64,000 nucleotides of DNA from positions 496,001 through 560,000 of the forward strand of contig NZ_LT594621.1 of assembly GCF_900091655.1 (NCBI RefSeq), read 5' to 3'. The DNA is from Culturomica massiliensis. GTDB lineage: Bacteria; Bacteroidota; Bacteroidia; Bacteroidales; Marinifilaceae. The translations under genes were made by a program, and so were the position numbers. Positions within the stretch are counted from its first letter, which is position 1; each line of letters opens with the position of its first letter. Shown here piece after piece: positions 8,986 to 16,874 of the stretch. A model generated the notes under the pieces. That model did no database searches and had not been told where the DNA came from. It was given only the letters and a program-made list of their open reading frames with translations.

Positions 8986-9663
8986 ATGCGTATAGATATA
9001 CTGAGTGTTGTGCCGGAATTGTTGGAGAGTCCGTTGAATCATTCGATTGTAAAGCGTGCCCGGGATAAAGGGATTGTCGAAATATACATTCACAATATCC
9101 GGGACTGGTCGAAAGATAAATACCGTAAGGTAGATGATTATCCTTTCGGCGGAGAGGCGGGCATGGTGATGATGATTCAGCCTGTATTCGATTGCATTAA
9201 CGAATTGAAATCCCAGCGTGATTACGATGAGATTATCTATACTTCTCCGGATGCGCCCGTGTTTAATCAACGGGTGGCGAATGAATTGTCTTTGAAAGAG
9301 AATATCATTTTATTGTGCGGACACTATAAAGGAATTGACCAGCGTATCCGGGAACATCTGGTTACCCGGGAAATATCTGTCGGGGATTACGTATTGACAG
9401 GAGGAGAGTTGCCGGCTTGTATTATGACGGATGCTATCGTACGTTTGATTCCGGGTGCGATGAGTGACGAGAGTTCTGCATTGAGTGATTCATTTCAGGA
9501 TAATTTGCTGGCGGCACCCGTGTATACCCGTCCGGCGGAATTTAACGGTTGGCAGGTTCCGGAAATTTTGTTGTCCGGTAATCACGCTAAAATCCGGGAA
9601 TGGCAGGAGAAGGTGGCTTATGAGCGGACAAAGGCATTGCGGCCGGATTTATTGGATGAGTAA
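8986..9663 (+). CDS. trmD: tRNA (guanine-N1-)-methyltransferase TrmD
   Basis: A 225-residue SPOUT methyltransferase that makes m1G at position 37 of tRNAs, preventing +1 frameshifting. The opening MRIDILSVVPELLESPLNHS and the trefoil-knot motifs LLCGHYKGIDQRI and SVGDYVLTGGELPA are diagnostic, as is the IPGAMSDESSALSDSF block. The length matches the family. It stands alone, without the usual rpsP-rimM-rplS partners. The gap upstream (8809-8985) holds no gene; TATCTTTA about 30 bases before the start codon may be a weak -7 box. Confidence 0.96.
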   Translation: MRIDILSVVPELLESPLNHSIVKRARDKGIVEIYIHNIRDWSKDKYRKVDDYPFGGEAGMVMMIQPVFDCINELKSQRDYDEIIYTSPDAPVFNQRVANELSLKENIILLCGHYKGIDQRIREHLVTREISVGDYVLTGGELPACIMTDAIVRLIPGAMSDESSALSDSFQDNLLAAPVYTRPAEFNGWQVPEILLSGNHAKIREWQEKVAYERTKALRPDLLDE

Positions 9664-9737
9664 AATTACCGGATGGGGCAGAATTTTGGTTCTGTAAATT
9701 CGTTTTTATGATGTGTATATAGAAATCTGTCAGGGAT

Positions 9738-10979
9738 ATGGAAATTATCGAAGGAATAACTTTAAACGATTTGTTGCAACGCCTGGGTATCCACTCCTCC
9801 TGGTTGTTGAGTACCCTTGAATTCACGATCCGGATATTGTTTATAGCCATAGTAGCTTGGCTTACTTATTTTATTGCCCGGAAATGGTTGGCAAAGATCG
9901 TTGTCAAATTGGCCGGCCGGACCGATACACGTTGGGATGATCTGATGTTTGACCAGCGTTTTTTCAATTATTTTGCTTTTTTCATTACCCCTATCGTTAT
10001 CCGGATGGTATCTTTTCAGATCGGTTTGGAGTATCTGGTGGTTATCAATAAAGTTATCGATATCTGGATTGTTTTTGCGGTGGCATTTCTGTTGTCTGTG
10101 GTAATGGATGGGGTAAACCGGATTTATAACAGTTATCCCGTTGCGCGTAATCGTCCGATCAAGGTGTTTATACAGGTGATTAAGATATTTGTATATTGTG
10201 TGGTGACGGTTATTGTTTTCAGCATTATCCTGGGAAAAGATCCGGAAGCATTGTTGGTCGGTTTGAGTGCTTTTGCCGCGGTTTTGATGTTGATTTTCAA
10301 AGATGCGATACTGGGATTTGTAGCCGGAGTGCAGTTGATAGCCAATAAGATGGTTAATCTGGGCGACTGGATCGTGATGCCTTCTGCAAATGCCGACGGA
10401 GAAGTGCTGGAGATCAATTTGACGACCGTAAAAGTACAGAATTGGGATAAGACTATTTCTACGATACCGACTTATAAGATGGTATCCGAATCTTTTACAA
10501 ATTGGCGGGGAATGGAAGAGTCGAACGGGCGGCGTATAAAACGTTCTGTAAATATCGATGTGCAATCCATTCATTATCTCACGCCCGGAGAAATAGAACA
10601 ATTGGCAAAATCCGAATTGTTGAAAGATTATATATTGACGAAAAAGGCCGAGCTGGATATAAATTATGCAGATGCCAGTACACCTTTAGACGGAATTCGG
10701 ATGACAAATATCGGTACTTTCCGGGAATATATGGAGCTTTGGATTGCGCAGAATCCTAATATCGCTCAGAATATGACGCATATGGTAAGACAATTGCAGC
10801 CCGGTCCGACCGGCGTACCGTTGGAAATTTATTGTTTTTCGGCCAGGCAGAAGTGGGTGGAGTATGAGAAAGTACAATCCGATCTTTTCGACCATTTGTA
10901 TGCTGTGGTTCCGCTTTTTAATCTTCGCTTATTCCAGTATCCTTCCGATAAATGGGTAGCAGAGGGGGATAATTTTTGA
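9738..10979 (+). CDS. MscS-family mechanosensitive channel (YbdG/MscM-like)
   Basis: A 413-residue inner-membrane channel. About five hydrophobic segments occupy residues 20-180. The pore helix and beta domain follow: GLSAFAAVLMLIFKDAILGF, then GDWIVMPSANADGEVLEINLTTVKVQNWD. A long cytoplasmic C-terminal domain ends with SARQKWVEYEKVQSDLFDHL. The long linker and C-terminus resemble the YbdG/YnaI branch more than the short MscS. It would open under membrane tension to relieve hypo-osmotic stress. The stop codon runs directly into a gattt repeat cluster. Confidence 0.87.
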   Translation: MEIIEGITLNDLLQRLGIHSSWLLSTLEFTIRILFIAIVAWLTYFIARKWLAKIVVKLAGRTDTRWDDLMFDQRFFNYFAFFITPIVIRMVSFQIGLEYLVVINKVIDIWIVFAVAFLLSVVMDGVNRIYNSYPVARNRPIKVFIQVIKIFVYCVVTVIVFSIILGKDPEALLVGLSAFAAVLMLIFKDAILGFVAGVQLIANKMVNLGDWIVMPSANADGEVLEINLTTVKVQNWDKTISTIPTYKMVSESFTNWRGMEESNGRRIKRSVNIDVQSIHYLTPGEIEQLAKSELLKDYILTKKAELDINYADASTPLDGIRMTNIGTFREYMELWIAQNPNIAQNMTHMVRQLQPGPTGVPLEIYCFSARQKWVEYEKVQSDLFDHLYAVVPLFNLRLFQYPSDKWVAEGDNF

Positions 10980-11016
10980 TTTACGATTTTTGATTTACGA
11001 TTACGATTTTTGATTG
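10976..11016. repeat. AT-rich tttacgattttt intergenic repeat
   Basis: Three tandem near-copies of TTTTTGATTTACGA directly abut the stop codon of the MscS gene. The words are the same as those at 26716. Confidence 0.5.
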
Positions 11017-11143
11017 GTTCCGCAGATTGGTAATGGATTGAAAATCGAAAGGAATCTGCTACGCCCAGTTCCGGTTCGGGGCTCATTCTGTATATTCCGG
11101 AGGCTAAAGGAGTTCTGTTTTTTATTTTTATTTGAGAAAATAA

Positions 11144-11173
11144 TTGTGAAACAGATTATTATTCTTACCTTTG
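11144..11173 (+). promoter_or_regulatory. Promoter of rpsA
   Basis: TTG at 11144-11146 and TACCTTTG at 11166-11173 are separated by 19 bases, a full match to the Bacteroidota consensus. The transcript would have a leader of roughly 45 bases before the start codon at 11227. Confidence 0.75.
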
Positions 11174-11226
11174 CGCCCGTATTCAAAATAATGTCTAACT
11201 TATTAGTTAAGAAAGAATTAATTTTT

Positions 11227-13134
11227 ATGTCAGAAGAACAAAAAGATTTGCAGGCTATAGCTGCAGAAAAAGAAACCAAAAAAACGGCTCCTGTTACAAC
11301 AGCAGAAGCTGATGAAAATTTTGATTGGGATGCTTATGCTAATGATGTTGTAACTCCCGTTTCCCAGAAACAAGAACTGGAAGAAAAGTATGCCGGTACA
11401 CTTTCGCAGATTGCAGAGCGTGAAGTGGTAGACGGTAAAGTAATCTCTATGAACAAGAGAGAAGTCGTTGTAAATATCGGCTACAAATCAGACGGTATCA
11501 TTTCTTTGAACGAATTCCGTTACAATCCGGATTTGAAAGTAGGTGATACGGTTGAGGTCTATGTGGAAACACAGGAAGACAAAAAAGGTCAGTTGACTTT
11601 GTCACATAAGAAAGCGCGTGCAATGCGTAGCTGGGATCGTGTGAACGAAGCATTGGAAAAAGACGAAATTATCAAAGGATTTGTTAAATGTCGTACGAAA
11701 GGCGGTATGATCGTTGACGTATTCGGTATCGAAGCGTTCTTGCCGGGTTCTCAGATCGATGTTAAGCCGATCCGTGATTACGATATTTATGTAGGTAAAA
11801 CCATGGAATTCAAGGTGGTTAAGATTAACCAGGAATTCAAAAATGTGGTTGTATCTCATAAAGCTCTTATTGAAGCAGAGCTTGAACAGCAGAAGAAAGA
11901 CATTATTTCCAAGCTGGAGAAAGGTCAGGTACTTGAAGGTACGGTTAAAAATATTACCTCTTACGGTGTATTCATCGATTTGGGCGGTGTAGACGGATTG
12001 ATTCACATCACCGACCTGTCTTGGGGTCGTGTAAATCATCCGAACGAAATCGTTCAGTTGGATCAGAAACTGAATGTGGTTATTTTGGATTTCGATGATG
12101 AGAAAAAACGTATTGCTTTAGGTCTGAAACAATTGACTCCGCATCCGTGGGATGCTTTGGATGCAGATTTGAAGGTCGGTGACAAAGTGAAGGGTAAGGT
12201 TGTGGTTATGGCTGACTACGGTGCATTCGTTGAAATTGCACCGGGGGTAGAAGGTTTGATCCACGTATCTGAGATGTCATGGTCACAGCATTTGCGTTCT
12301 GCTCAGGATTTCATGAAAGTAGGGGATGAAGTAGAAGCTGTTATCCTGACTTTGGATCGTGACGAAAGAAAAATGTCATTGGGTATCAAACAGTTGAAAG
12401 CTGATCCGTGGCAGAATATCGAAGAGAAATATGGTGTTGGCAGCAAACACAAAGCTACTGTACGTAATTTCACAAACTTCGGTGTATTTGTTGAAATAGA
12501 AGAAGGTGTTGACGGATTGATTCATATTTCCGATCTTTCCTGGACGAAGAAAGTAAAACATCCGGCAGAATTCACTCAGATCGGTGCTGAAATCGACGTT
12601 GTTGTATTGGAAATCGATAAAGAAAACCGTCGTTTGAGCTTAGGTCACAAACAATTGGAAGAAAATCCGTGGGATGTATTTGAAACGATTTTCACTGTAG
12701 ATTCAGTTCACGAAGGTACGATTACCGAAATTTTCGATAAGGGTGCTGTGATTGCATTGCCTTATGGTGTTGAAGGATTTGCTACTCCGCGTCATTTGGT
12801 AAAAGAAGACGGATCACAGGCTAAAGTTGAAGAGAAATTGGACTTCAAGGTAATTGAATTCAATAAAGCCGCTAAACGGATCATTCTTTCTCATTCCCGT
12901 ATTTTCGAAGATGCACAGAAATCGGATGAGAGAGCTAAGAAATCGGCCGAAGAAAAAACAACCAAAAAAGCCGTTAAACAGGTAAAAGATAAACTGGAAA
13001 AAACGACTTTGGGTGATATCACCGAGTTGGCTGCTTTAAAAGAACAGATGACTGCTAAAGCAGAACAGGCTGAAAAAGCTCCGAAAGCTAAAGCTGCTGA
13101 AGACAAAGCAGAAGAAGCTCCGGCAGAAGCTTAA
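11227..13134 (+). CDS. rpsA: 30S ribosomal protein S1
   Basis: A 635-residue RNA-binding protein with six S1 (OB-fold) repeats in a row. The most canonical are GVFIDLGGVDGLIHITDLSW, GAFVEIAPGVEGLIHVSEMSW (read as GAFVEIAPGVEGL then IHVSEMSW) and GVFVEIEEGVDGLIHISDLSW (read as GVFVEIEEGVDGL then IHISDLSW). A Lys/Glu/Ala-rich tail of about 70 residues follows. S1 helps recruit mRNAs, which matters in this phylum because most mRNAs lack Shine-Dalgarno sequences. An in-frame reading continues 71 codons upstream, but MSEEQKDLQ at 11227 is the natural start: the promoter lies inside the longer version. Codon use is strongly biased, as for a highly expressed gene. Confidence 0.95.
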   Translation: MSEEQKDLQAIAAEKETKKTAPVTTAEADENFDWDAYANDVVTPVSQKQELEEKYAGTLSQIAEREVVDGKVISMNKREVVVNIGYKSDGIISLNEFRYNPDLKVGDTVEVYVETQEDKKGQLTLSHKKARAMRSWDRVNEALEKDEIIKGFVKCRTKGGMIVDVFGIEAFLPGSQIDVKPIRDYDIYVGKTMEFKVVKINQEFKNVVVSHKALIEAELEQQKKDIISKLEKGQVLEGTVKNITSYGVFIDLGGVDGLIHITDLSWGRVNHPNEIVQLDQKLNVVILDFDDEKKRIALGLKQLTPHPWDALDADLKVGDKVKGKVVVMADYGAFVEIAPGVEGLIHVSEMSWSQHLRSAQDFMKVGDEVEAVILTLDRDERKMSLGIKQLKADPWQNIEEKYGVGSKHKATVRNFTNFGVFVEIEEGVDGLIHISDLSWTKKVKHPAEFTQIGAEIDVVVLEIDKENRRLSLGHKQLEENPWDVFETIFTVDSVHEGTITEIFDKGAVIALPYGVEGFATPRHLVKEDGSQAKVEEKLDFKVIEFNKAAKRIILSHSRIFEDAQKSDERAKKSAEEKTTKKAVKQVKDKLEKTTLGDITELAALKEQMTAKAEQAEKAPKAKAAEDKAEEAPAEA

Positions 13135-13148
13135 TGAGTCAAAGAACT

Positions 13149-13215
13149 AGGGTCTGCATAGCAGACCTTAGAATATAATAAAAGAGTCTGAACGGTTAGC
13201 TGTTCAGGCTCTTTT
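13149..13215 (+). terminator. Hairpin plus terminator after rpsA
   Basis: A first small hairpin, GGTCTGC-ATA-GCAGACC (13151-13167), is followed by a second, stronger one: AAGAGTCTGAAC paired with GTTCAGGCTCTT and a T tract (13182-13214). The second has intrinsic-terminator form. It sits only about 25 bases before the RNase Z start, so it separates the two transcripts. Confidence 0.75.
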
Positions 13216-13240
13216 AGCATTAACCCGGAAATAAAAAAGG

Positions 13241-14179
13241 ATGAAATTCGAATTGACGATTCTCGGTGCCGGCTCTGCTGTTCCGACAGCCCGAAGGAAC
13301 TCTTCGGCACAGGTATTGAATATTCAGGAACGTTATTTCCTGATTGATTGTGCGGAAGCTACTCAACATCAATTGCGTCGTTTTCATATCCCCTATAATA
13401 AAATCGGTCATATTTTTATTTCCCATTTGCATGGGGATCATTTTTTCGGTTTGATCGGCTTATTGTCCAGTCTGGCGCTCCAGGGACGTAAAGGGGAGGT
13501 ACATGTTTATGCAGACAGACGATTGCAGGAGATCATTGAATTTCAATTGAAGGTAATGAACAGCCGTTTGGGGTTTGCACTTGTTTTCCATCATTTGAGC
13601 CGGGAGGAAGAGGTTGTTTATGAAGATAAAGCGGTTACCGTGACTTCCTTTCCGTTGTCCCATCGTTATGATGCTCCGGTGTGCGGCTTTCTGTTCCGGG
13701 AAAGAGAGCGGGAAAGAACCATACGCAAAGATATGGCTCTGGCCTGGGATGTGCCGGTCGCTTTTATGCAACACCTTAAAAAAGGAGCTGATTTTGTAAC
13801 GCCGGAGGGGCAGGTGATTGCTAACGACCGGTTAACGATTGCCGCTCCGCCTTCCCGTTCTTATGCCTATATGACCGATACTTTGTTCCGGGAACGTTTT
13901 GCTGCCTATGTTAAAGGGGTCGATCTGTTGTATCATGAGGCGACTTATGACCGCACGCTGGAACAATTGGCCAAAGAAACCTACCATAGCACGGCAGAGC
14001 AAGCGGCCCGGATGGCTCTTTTGGCCGGTGCAAAAAAATTGTTGTTGGGGCATTTCTCAGCCCGTTATCCGGATCCCTCTTGTATGTTGCCGGAGGCCCG
14101 GGCTATTTTTCCGGATACGTTCGTTTGTACGGATGGGGATGTTTTTGATATTCCGGCCCTCAAGAGAAAAGAAGGTTGA
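13241..14179 (+). CDS. rnz: Ribonuclease Z
   Basis: A 312-residue metallo-beta-lactamase-fold endonuclease that removes the 3' trailer of tRNA precursors. The zinc motif is HLHGDHFFGLIGLL near residue 65. The family blocks ILGAGSAVPTARRNSSAQ (N-terminus), DTLFRERFAAY near 210, LYHEATY near 230 and GHFSARYPDP near 270 are all present. The length is normal for the short RNase Z form. It lies directly behind the rpsA terminator and faces the DUF3667 gene convergently; the 71-base gap between them has no clear terminator. Confidence 0.93.
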   Translation: MKFELTILGAGSAVPTARRNSSAQVLNIQERYFLIDCAEATQHQLRRFHIPYNKIGHIFISHLHGDHFFGLIGLLSSLALQGRKGEVHVYADRRLQEIIEFQLKVMNSRLGFALVFHHLSREEEVVYEDKAVTVTSFPLSHRYDAPVCGFLFRERERERTIRKDMALAWDVPVAFMQHLKKGADFVTPEGQVIANDRLTIAAPPSRSYAYMTDTLFRERFAAYVKGVDLLYHEATYDRTLEQLAKETYHSTAEQAARMALLAGAKKLLLGHFSARYPDPSCMLPEARAIFPDTFVCTDGDVFDIPALKRKEG

Positions 14180-14250
14180 TTTGATCCGTTGTTTGCAATT
14201 TCTGATCGGCTTCCTAGGGGTACCGGTCTGTACACTGTGAAATACCGGTA

Positions 14251-15228
14251 TTAAAGGTCCTCTTCTATAACTTTTAAAATATCCGGAGATAGGAGATCCA
14301 GAAGGCCCAATATGTAAATCACACCGATGATAATTGCTGTAATCAATATTGTAAAGAGCAGGATGAGTAATCCTGAGTAGAGAAACATAAGTGCTGTTTT
14401 TCGCAGGGCTTTCCAGAAACCTATTTTGAATAATTGTTTTAGATCCCAAACGGTAACGGCGAAATAAAGACTGTATACGATCTGAAAGGAATTATCTGTC
14501 AGTTCCGTTGTATGGGTGCAGACCATAATCGGTAAGGCTATGAATAAAGCTAAAATCAACCGTTGGCATGCTATGTAAGCAAATATGAATATATATTCTG
14601 TGAAATTGTAGGTATATTTTTTCCGGATTTGGTAACGGTAGCGTGCATGATAGGTGGCAATAAACCGGTAATCCGAAAGGGTATAGTTGTAAGAGCGTTT
14701 CCTTGGAGGCAGGGTATAGTAATACATCCAGGCGGAGAGGCCTTTTCTGGTTCCCGGTCCGTATGGATGAAAAGGAGGGGTGTAAAAGGCGAGGCGTGAT
14801 GCCCAGGCAAAGAACGGCAAGGTTACAATAGCCGTCAGCGACATACTGGAATCGATCCATTGTTCCAGTAAATTGAAAAACCTTTCCCAAAAAGTTAAAT
14901 CAGTGACGGTCTGGACTGCTTCAACCGGTTTTGCCGGTAAAAGGATCTGTGACATTAAGCCGTAGAATCCGGCGGTGATGAATAACATCGGGAACGGTTG
15001 GAAATGGATAATGCGTTTACCGCTGACATAGTCGGCCAGCATGTGTCCGGGGCGGATAAACAGTTCTTTGAATGTGAATAAAATCCCTCTGTCGCAATTG
15101 GTCAATCCGTAAGCCCAATTATCGATTACCGAGCGTAATGTCAGTCTCCCGACTTTAGCTCTTTGACCGCATTGGTTACAGTAATTCCCTTTGTATCGGG
15201 CACCGCAGTTTTTACAGATATGAGGCAT
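14251..15228 (-). CDS. DUF3667-type zinc-ribbon membrane protein
   Basis: A 325-residue protein that opens with a zinc ribbon, CKNCGARYKGNYCNQCGQ (two CxxC pairs, residues 5-21). It is followed by a stretch typical of DUF3667 (LTLRSVIDNWAY, GILFTFKELFIRPG) and by four to five hydrophobic segments in the C-terminal two thirds. No catalytic motif is visible. The family is common in Bacteroidota and of unknown function. It is downstream of a CarboxypepD_reg protein on the same strand (60-base gap), and the pair may be one transcript. Confidence 0.75.
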   Translation of the reverse strand: MPHICKNCGARYKGNYCNQCGQRAKVGRLTLRSVIDNWAYGLTNCDRGILFTFKELFIRPGHMLADYVSGKRIIHFQPFPMLFITAGFYGLMSQILLPAKPVEAVQTVTDLTFWERFFNLLEQWIDSSMSLTAIVTLPFFAWASRLAFYTPPFHPYGPGTRKGLSAWMYYYTLPPRKRSYNYTLSDYRFIATYHARYRYQIRKKYTYNFTEYIFIFAYIACQRLILALFIALPIMVCTHTTELTDNSFQIVYSLYFAVTVWDLKQLFKIGFWKALRKTALMFLYSGLLILLFTILITAIIIGVIYILGLLDLLSPDILKVIEEDL

Positions 15229-15288
15229 AAATTTAACTTTCCTGCCTACAAATTTAATTTAATTATTTAAATTTATCATTTTGTGGGG

Positions 15289-16785
15289 TTACTTTTGCCC
15301 GGTTATTTGATCGGGTAAGGCCGGGGTGCCGAATAGTTCCAGAATTTTTTTACGCACCTGGTATGTATTTTCGCGGAATGCCTTGTCATCTCTGCCAACG
15401 CCGACAAATCCATTGAATCCGTTGAGGAAATTGTCCGGATAATAGGTTTTATTATTGTTGCGTTGGAATTGTTGTTCGATATCGGCATATCTGTTCAGGT
15501 CGTCAAAACTCCGTCCCTTTTCCAACAATAAGGGAAGCCGGCTGAATAGCAGAGAATCGTATGTACCGAGCGGGTTGCGTTGGGCGACGTGAATTTTTAC
15601 AGCGACTGAATGTGTGCGAAACTCTTTTTTAACAGGTTTGTAATCGTAGCAACAGAAGGCTTCTTTTTCAATCAGGTTTCCGGCAGAGGGAAGCATGCGG
15701 GAAGGTTGCTCTAAAACCAGAAAATCATTTCCCAGATCGTATTTCCATTGAGTGGTCGTCTGGCAAGAGCGGATGTAGATCTGATTGTTTTTGTCGTATC
15801 CGAAAGTAAGGTCCGCCCGGGTGGAATAGGGGGAACTGGTCTTTCTGCGGTTTGTCAGCAAAACTTGCCGGAGCAATTGGTAATCGATGTATTCGAAAGT
15901 CATTCTTTTTAGAATGTGACGATGGAAGTCTATGACGAGGGTGCCTTTGCAGGAGATTCGGGTTTGGTCCGGATAATCCTGGGAACGGGTATGGAAGGAA
16001 TAAACGTAGTCGAGACTGTCGGTATCGACCGGTTTAAATTCGTATGTATGTGTTCCGGAGAAAAGAGGACCGTATAATTGAACGGCACGCAGTAATGTGA
16101 ATATCTTTCTCGTTCCGGCATCGAAACGGTTGTCTTCCGTCGTAATATACAGCGGCGAAAGGGTATCGCTGCCGTTATTGGTTAGGTTATAACTTCTTTG
16201 CGTGTATACAGGTAGAAAGTAGGAGCGAAAACTCTGGTCCCATATATTTTTAGGACGGATGTCTCCGGAAGTAAAGTAATAGCCGTATTCACGCCGGTAT
16301 TCTAGAGTCGTATCCCGGTAGTTCGTAATTTTTTCATATTGAGCATTGCCGTAGAAGTTGCAATAGGGCAGGGTACTACGCGGGAACTTCTTTAATTTAG
16401 CACTTACTTTATTCAGCAATTCTTCGGTTGAGATACTTTGGACGATGGTTTCTTCCAGTTGGTAGCTCAATTCTTCGAGTTGGATGCGGTCGATTTTTTG
16501 TAAAGCTGCCGGAGTATACGTTACGAGTTTGTACCCCATTCCCTGAAATTGAATGGAGTCATTCGGATGAAGCAGGCGGTTGTGGATGATACATTCGCCG
16601 TCAATATCCGAGGAGGTAATCAGGAAGCTTTTGTTTTTATTGATGACATATACACCGAATATCGGTCGGTTTTGAGTATCTGTAATTTTTATTCGTAATG
16701 TGGTTGTATCGCTGACAGTCAGATATTGGGCTTGTAATGAACAAGTCCCTGAAAAGAAAAGGCAAATTAGTAAGAAATGTCTCAT
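15289..16785 (-). CDS. Exported CarboxypepD_reg-like protein of unknown function
   Basis: A 498-residue protein with a signal peptide (MRHFLLICLFFSGTCSLQA). Residues about 25-110 form a carboxypeptidase-regulatory-like sandwich (RIKITDTQNRPIFGVYVI ... IQFQGMGYKLV). The remainder is rich in aromatic and basic beta-strands and has no motif I recognise, although its layout resembles DUF5686-type surface proteins. It differs from the 1332-3941 protein in being shorter and lacking the obvious C-terminal barrel. Likely periplasmic or on the inner face of the outer membrane. Partner and substrate unknown. Confidence 0.6.
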   Translation of the reverse strand: MRHFLLICLFFSGTCSLQAQYLTVSDTTTLRIKITDTQNRPIFGVYVINKNKSFLITSSDIDGECIIHNRLLHPNDSIQFQGMGYKLVTYTPAALQKIDRIQLEELSYQLEETIVQSISTEELLNKVSAKLKKFPRSTLPYCNFYGNAQYEKITNYRDTTLEYRREYGYYFTSGDIRPKNIWDQSFRSYFLPVYTQRSYNLTNNGSDTLSPLYITTEDNRFDAGTRKIFTLLRAVQLYGPLFSGTHTYEFKPVDTDSLDYVYSFHTRSQDYPDQTRISCKGTLVIDFHRHILKRMTFEYIDYQLLRQVLLTNRRKTSSPYSTRADLTFGYDKNNQIYIRSCQTTTQWKYDLGNDFLVLEQPSRMLPSAGNLIEKEAFCCYDYKPVKKEFRTHSVAVKIHVAQRNPLGTYDSLLFSRLPLLLEKGRSFDDLNRYADIEQQFQRNNNKTYYPDNFLNGFNGFVGVGRDDKAFRENTYQVRKKILELFGTPALPDQITGQK

Positions 16786-16874
16786 CGGAATATACGGATA
16801 ATTGTGAACTTACGATTCAGAATGACAATGTCTTCGGGATGACTCCGATTTGTCGGTTTCTTTTTCTTTGGCCG

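Noticed and set aside
11014..11226. 71-codon upstream extension of rpsA
   Set aside because: It includes the consensus promoter and a non-homologous peptide; MSEEQKDLQ fits S1 of Bacteroidota.
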